10,148 nt of DNA from Bacteroidota bacterium (GTDB lineage: Bacteria; Bacteroidota; Bacteroidia; Bacteroidales; UBA932), in NCBI GenBank assembly GCA_009778375.1, contig WRJW01000189.1, forward strand, positions 1 to 10,148, in the 5' to 3' direction. Position 1 is the stretch's first letter; every line of letters starts with the position of its first letter. Below are positions 7,317 to 10,148 of the stretch, piece after piece. Made by a program: the position numbers and the translations under genes. Under the pieces are notes generated by a model. The model ran no database searches. It was given only the letters and a program-made list of their open reading frames with translations, and was not told the origin of the DNA.

Positions 7317-7347
7317 CTAAGGTACCGCTTTTTACCATTTCCACAAA
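7317..7347 (-). promoter_or_regulatory. Predicted radA-rsmE promoter (-33 and -7 boxes)
   Basis: Read leftward, TTTG (7347-7344) is followed by exactly 19 bases and then TACCTTAG (7324-7317). This matches the Bacteroidota layout TTTG-N19-TAnnTTTG with one mismatch in the -7 box. The -7 box lies 19 bases before the radA ATG at 7297, giving a leader of about 12 bases. It overlaps the hydrolase promoter facing the other way. Confidence 0.5.
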
Positions 7348-7361
7348 AAATCCTACCTTTG
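7331..7361 (+). promoter_or_regulatory. Predicted promoter of the serine hydrolase gene (-33 and -7 boxes)
   Basis: TTTA (7331-7334), a 19-base spacer and TACCTTTG (7354-7361) fit the Bacteroidota TTTG-N19-TAnnTTTG pattern, with one mismatch in the -33 box and a perfect -7 box. The ATG at 7378 follows 16 bases after the -7 box, so the leader would be about 10 bases long and has no Shine-Dalgarno sequence. The two boxes interleave with those of the divergent radA promoter. Confidence 0.6.
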
Positions 7362-7377
7362 TTCAAAACCAACCACC

Positions 7378-8898
7378 ATGAAAAACATCCGTATCCTTAT
7401 CTTTTCGCTTTGTAGCGTTCTTTCTCTAACTCTTGCTGCACAAACGGTTAATCAAGAGGAAATCTTTCAAAACATCGAAGCCTATACCCAACAAGTCATC
7501 AAAGAGTGGCAGATTCCGGGCCTGGCTCTTTCTATCGTCAAAGACGATCAAATCATTTATGCCAAAGGCTTTGGAGAAAAAGAATTGGGCAATGGGAATC
7601 CGGTTGACGAACATACGGCTTTTCAGATCGGATCGGTGTCCAAATCCTTTACCGCACTGCTGATGGCCATGCTGGTTGATGAGGGAAAGGTGGATTGGGA
7701 TGATCCGGTTAAAAAACACCTCCCCGATTTTGAAATGTTCGACCCCTGGGTGAGCGACAACCTGTTGATCAAAGACATTATGATCCACCGTACCGGACTG
7801 CCGTACCAATCGGGCACCTACATCCCCTGTCTGGGTTATGAACGGGACGACGTATACAAGATGTTTAAACTGATCAAGCCCGCTACCAGCCTGCGCACTT
7901 CCTATGACTACAACAACGTCACTTTTATCATCGCTGCCAAGATTATAGAAAAATATATGGGCAAACCCTGGGAAATGTGTATTCAGGAGCGCATTTTTAA
8001 CCCTCTGGGTATGCTGGAAAGCTCCCTCAACGAAGAGGGATTTGCTTCGTCCGCCAATGTATCGGTACCCCACAGTTTTGAATACGAACATGGAGGCATC
8101 GTCTGTGAGCCGCTGCACGGAACAGAGGATCAGGCCCTCCATTGGCTCACGGTTATCGGTCCTGCCGGCGGATTGGTCTCTTCGGTCGTCGATATGGCAG
8201 CCTGGGTTCGCTTTCACCTTTCGGACGGCAACTTTAACGGCCAACAGATACTCTCCCCAAAAAATCTTAGCTACCTCCACCGCGGACAATTGATCACTTC
8301 GCAGTACGACAACCGCATGACTCTTTACGGCCATTGCTGGTATATCGAACAAAATAACCGCTACAAAGTCTTTTTTCATACCGGCACCACCTGGGGCTTC
8401 GCTGCCCTCTGCGTGTATCTTCCCGAACTCAACTTGGGTATGATGTTTTTGGCTAATTCCGAAGTGCCCGATTTACCCCGCTACGCCATTATGCGCCGCC
8501 TGATTGACCTCTATCTGGGAGCTCCGGACAAAGACTATAGCGGAGAGTCCTTAGCCGGATGGTTAGCCCGAGAAGAGGCCAACGAAGAGAAAGCTCAAGC
8601 AAAAGAATCAGAAACCATTACGATTGACCCTGCACCTCTTGCGGCCTATACCGGCACCTACCGAAAAGAGGTACTTGGGCAAGCAGCCATCAGTTTGGAA
8701 CAAAACGGCCTCTTTATTACTATTGGCCCTAAAAGTTGGAAAGCTCCCTTAACCCATAAAAACGGTAATGACTTTACTTTCTATATGGGCGGATCAAATT
8801 TTCCTGTCCACTTTGAAATGGACAACAACCAAAATGCTATTTCCATAGATATTGACATGGGGCAGGATGAGCATTTTGGGGCTTGGACAAAGATCTAA
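7378..8898 (+). CDS. Secreted serine hydrolase, class C beta-lactamase fold, with C-terminal DUF3471-like domain
   Basis: A 506-residue exported protein. Residues 1-21 form a signal peptide (a basic start, then LIFSLCSVLSLTLA, with likely cleavage after AA or AQ). The beta-lactamase/transpeptidase-like domain spans about 28-385, with the catalytic SxxK motif S86-V-S-K89, the YxN motif Y178-N-N180 and HTG at 334-336 in place of KTG. HTG is common in the esterase and peptidase branches of this fold. A linker rich in Glu and Ala (398-412) leads to a C-terminal beta domain (about 416-506, beginning LAAYTGTYRKE) that resembles DUF3471. The enzyme probably hydrolyses esters or D-amino acid peptides in the periplasm; true beta-lactamase activity is less likely and cannot be judged from motifs. 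It is a single-gene unit, divergent from radA, and its last 62 bases overlap prmC. Confidence 0.9.
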   Translation: MKNIRILIFSLCSVLSLTLAAQTVNQEEIFQNIEAYTQQVIKEWQIPGLALSIVKDDQIIYAKGFGEKELGNGNPVDEHTAFQIGSVSKSFTALLMAMLVDEGKVDWDDPVKKHLPDFEMFDPWVSDNLLIKDIMIHRTGLPYQSGTYIPCLGYERDDVYKMFKLIKPATSLRTSYDYNNVTFIIAAKIIEKYMGKPWEMCIQERIFNPLGMLESSLNEEGFASSANVSVPHSFEYEHGGIVCEPLHGTEDQALHWLTVIGPAGGLVSSVVDMAAWVRFHLSDGNFNGQQILSPKNLSYLHRGQLITSQYDNRMTLYGHCWYIEQNNRYKVFFHTGTTWGFAALCVYLPELNLGMMFLANSEVPDLPRYAIMRRLIDLYLGAPDKDYSGESLAGWLAREEANEEKAQAKESETITIDPAPLAAYTGTYRKEVLGQAAISLEQNGLFITIGPKSWKAPLTHKNGNDFTFYMGGSNFPVHFEMDNNQNAISIDIDMGQDEHFGAWTKI

Positions 8899-9754
8899 GC
8901 GCCGCAACCATACGCGGCTTTCCATTAAGGTCTTTGCGTAATTGTATAGGAAAAAAACCTGAACTCTTCAGCTGCATGGTTACTTCGGCGTCGTGGTATT
9001 CGTTGATTTCGGCCATCAACAACCCGCTCTCTGTAAGCAAACACCTCCCCCATTCTGCCAAAGCACGATAAAAAAGCAAAGGATCTTCATCGGGCACAAA
9101 GAGGGCCTGATGGGGCTCATAATCCAACACATTGGGACGCATTTGGGCTTTTTCGGAGGCGCCTATATATGGCGGATTGCTCACAATAAGGTCAAAAGAA
9201 TGAGGCGGACAAGGCAAAACCGACAAGTCGGGAGGCTGCAAAATATCCGCACACAAAAAATCTACGGCGACTTTGTTGATCCGGCTGTTCTCTTTAGCGA
9301 TCTCCAACGCCTCTTCCGAAATATCTATTCCCCACACCTTTGCCTGTGGAAAAGCCTTAGCCAACGAAATCGCAATCGCGCCCGACCCGGTACAAAGGTC
9401 CAAAACACGGAGCGGTTTATACACCTCAAACTGCTCCTTTGCCCAGCGTACTAATTCAGCCGTCTCACAGCGGGGGATCAGCACCCCTTCCCGCACCTTG
9501 AGGAGACACCCCTCAAAAACAGTCTCTCCCAAAATGTATTGTATGGGTCTGGCCCTTGATAAATCATCTAAAGTCCGTTGCAGATCCAAAATAGAGGAGG
9601 CCGGCACCATTCGGTCCGGATCGGTATAAAAAATATGAGACGGCCAGCCGCAAAAATGTTCCAAAGCCATTTGCAACAAATGTTTTGCCTCTTTTTTGGC
9701 ATACAGGGGCAACAACCTCTCAATCCCCTTGTTTATATACGTTGCAGCGGTCAT
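8837..9754 (-). CDS. prmC: Peptide chain release factor N5-glutamine methyltransferase PrmC (HemK)
   Basis: A 305-residue SAM-dependent methyltransferase that modifies the glutamine of the GGQ loop in release factors RF1 and RF2, which is needed for efficient termination. A helical N-terminal substrate-binding domain (1-75) contains RPIQYILGE (69-77). It is followed by VLIPRCETAELV (91-102, with Cys where Pro is usual), the SAM-binding VLDLCTGSGAIAISLA (117-132), the acidic WGIDISEEAL (141-150) and the catalytic NPPY at 193-196. KDLNGKPRMVAA (274-285) is the normal closing motif. The protein then continues for 20 residues (from LRSLSKPQ on), almost all encoded antisense to the serine hydrolase 3' end. 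The start ATG (9754-9752) overlaps the ddl stop as ATGA, so it is probably translated together with ddl. Confidence 0.95.
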   Translation of the reverse strand: MTAATYINKGIERLLPLYAKKEAKHLLQMALEHFCGWPSHIFYTDPDRMVPASSILDLQRTLDDLSRARPIQYILGETVFEGCLLKVREGVLIPRCETAELVRWAKEQFEVYKPLRVLDLCTGSGAIAISLAKAFPQAKVWGIDISEEALEIAKENSRINKVAVDFLCADILQPPDLSVLPCPPHSFDLIVSNPPYIGASEKAQMRPNVLDYEPHQALFVPDEDPLLFYRALAEWGRCLLTESGLLMAEINEYHDAEVTMQLKSSGFFPIQLRKDLNGKPRMVAALRSLSKPQNAHPAPCQYLWK

Positions 9755-10148
9755 ACCTTGCCAAACCGAAAAAGAGCCTCCCCGATCAGCAACTCCAAAA
9801 ATGCGCCCATACTCATGCCTGCTTCCCTAATTTGCTGGGGGACTAAACTCATCTCCGTCATACCGGGAATGGTATTTACTTCCAGAAAGATCACCTCTTC
9901 ACCCGTGGCAATGTAGTCAATTCTAATAAATCCGCTGCATCCCAAACAGTCGTAAATTTTGGAGGTCTGCTGCTGTATCCGGTCGCGGAGAGAATCGGGA
10001 ATCGGCGCAGGGGTGAGTTCCTGACTGGCGCCCTGATATTTTGCCTGATAATCAAAAAAATCGTTCTTAGACACAATTTCCGTAACCGGCAATACCACCT
10101 GTCGGTCATGCGTTTTTAGTATTCCATTGGTCAGCTCGCGTCCTGCTA
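9751..10148 (-). CDS. ddl: D-alanine--D-alanine ligase, C-terminal part (5' end outside window)
   Basis: The frame enters from the right edge and gives the last 131 residues of an ATP-grasp ligase that joins two D-alanines in the cytoplasm for peptidoglycan precursors. The fragment opens with GRELTNGIL and LPVTEIV, then DFFDYQAKYQG and SQELTPAPIP, which are typical of Ddl. The metal-binding set is visible as D77 (IRIDYI), E89 and N91 (FLEVNTIPGMT), followed by SLVPQQ (100-105). The end is TGA at 9753-9751, overlapping the prmC start. The fragment reads as intact; the N-terminal and central ATP-grasp parts cannot be checked here. The promoter must lie outside the window. Confidence 0.94.
   Translation of the reverse strand, partial: AGRELTNGILKTHDRQVVLPVTEIVSKNDFFDYQAKYQGASQELTPAPIPDSLRDRIQQQTSKIYDCLGCSGFIRIDYIATGEEVIFLEVNTIPGMTEMSLVPQQIREAGMSMGAFLELLIGEALFRFGKV

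Noticed and set aside
7298..7372. A longer RadA starting at GTG 7372 with 25 extra residues.
   Set aside because: RadA zinc fingers normally begin a few residues after the start, and the extension would be read through the promoter boxes.
7426..8379. A 317-codon open frame on the minus strand inside the serine hydrolase gene.
   Set aside because: The plus-strand protein has a signal peptide and all catalytic motifs of its family; the antisense frame shows no recognisable motif and is explained by the codon use of the real gene.
8897..8921. Small GC hairpin (GCCGC, eight-base loop, GCGGC) right after the hydrolase stop codon, as a possible terminator.
   Set aside because: The stem has only five pairs, the following T run is three bases, and the segment codes for PrmC on the other strand; too weak to call.
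1..10148. Search for tRNA, rRNA, CRISPR, insertion sequences, phage or toxin-antitoxin genes.
   Set aside because: Nothing with the required repeats or motifs was seen; almost every base is in a recognisable protein-coding gene.

Overview
The window reads as a compact chromosomal segment from a member of the Bacteroidota, most likely Bacteroidales. Three things point there. Perfect or near-perfect TAnnTTTG (-7) boxes sit just upstream of the leading genes, two of them with a TTTG-like box exactly 19 bases further up. The genes lack Shine-Dalgarno sequences. The proteins (MutL, RsmE, the small mutL-adjacent membrane protein, Ddl) have a Bacteroidales look. Base composition is around 50% GC by eye, apart from the first 224 bases, which I count at about 41%.

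Layout. (1) Positions 3-224 hold the 3' end of a DprA/SMF-like Rossmann protein. (2) A rightward run from a -7 box at 244 to 5167 carries a small single-span membrane protein, mutL, a rhomboid protease, a membrane-anchored endonuclease/exonuclease/phosphatase (EEP) protein, tsaC-type threonylcarbamoyl-AMP synthase and an acyl-CoA thioesterase. Spacings are 18 bases or less, with one ATGA overlap, so this is probably one operon. (3) A leftward pair, radA then rsmE, meets the thioesterase tail to tail with a 41-base overlap. (4) A rightward secreted serine hydrolase (class C beta-lactamase fold) shares an 80-base divergent promoter region with radA. (5) A leftward pair, ddl (cut by the window end) then prmC, is coupled by an ATGA overlap, and prmC overlaps the hydrolase 3' end by 62 bases.

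Function. Most of the genes are housekeeping: mismatch repair (mutL), recombination and fork repair (radA), translation fidelity (tsaC for t6A tRNA, rsmE for 16S rRNA, prmC for release factors) and peptidoglycan precursor synthesis (ddl). The rhomboid, EEP protein, small membrane protein and secreted hydrolase act at or outside the inner membrane, and their substrates cannot be read from the sequence.

I found no RNA genes, insertion sequences, CRISPR, phage or defence islands, and no gene-free stretch longer than 300 bases. The window does not contain an obvious undescribed system. The points worth a second look are a MutL lacking the usual endonuclease signature, two tail-to-tail overlaps that add lineage-specific C-terminal tails, overlapping divergent promoters, an uncharacterised membrane protein leading the mutL operon, and an AT-richer DprA-like neighbour.
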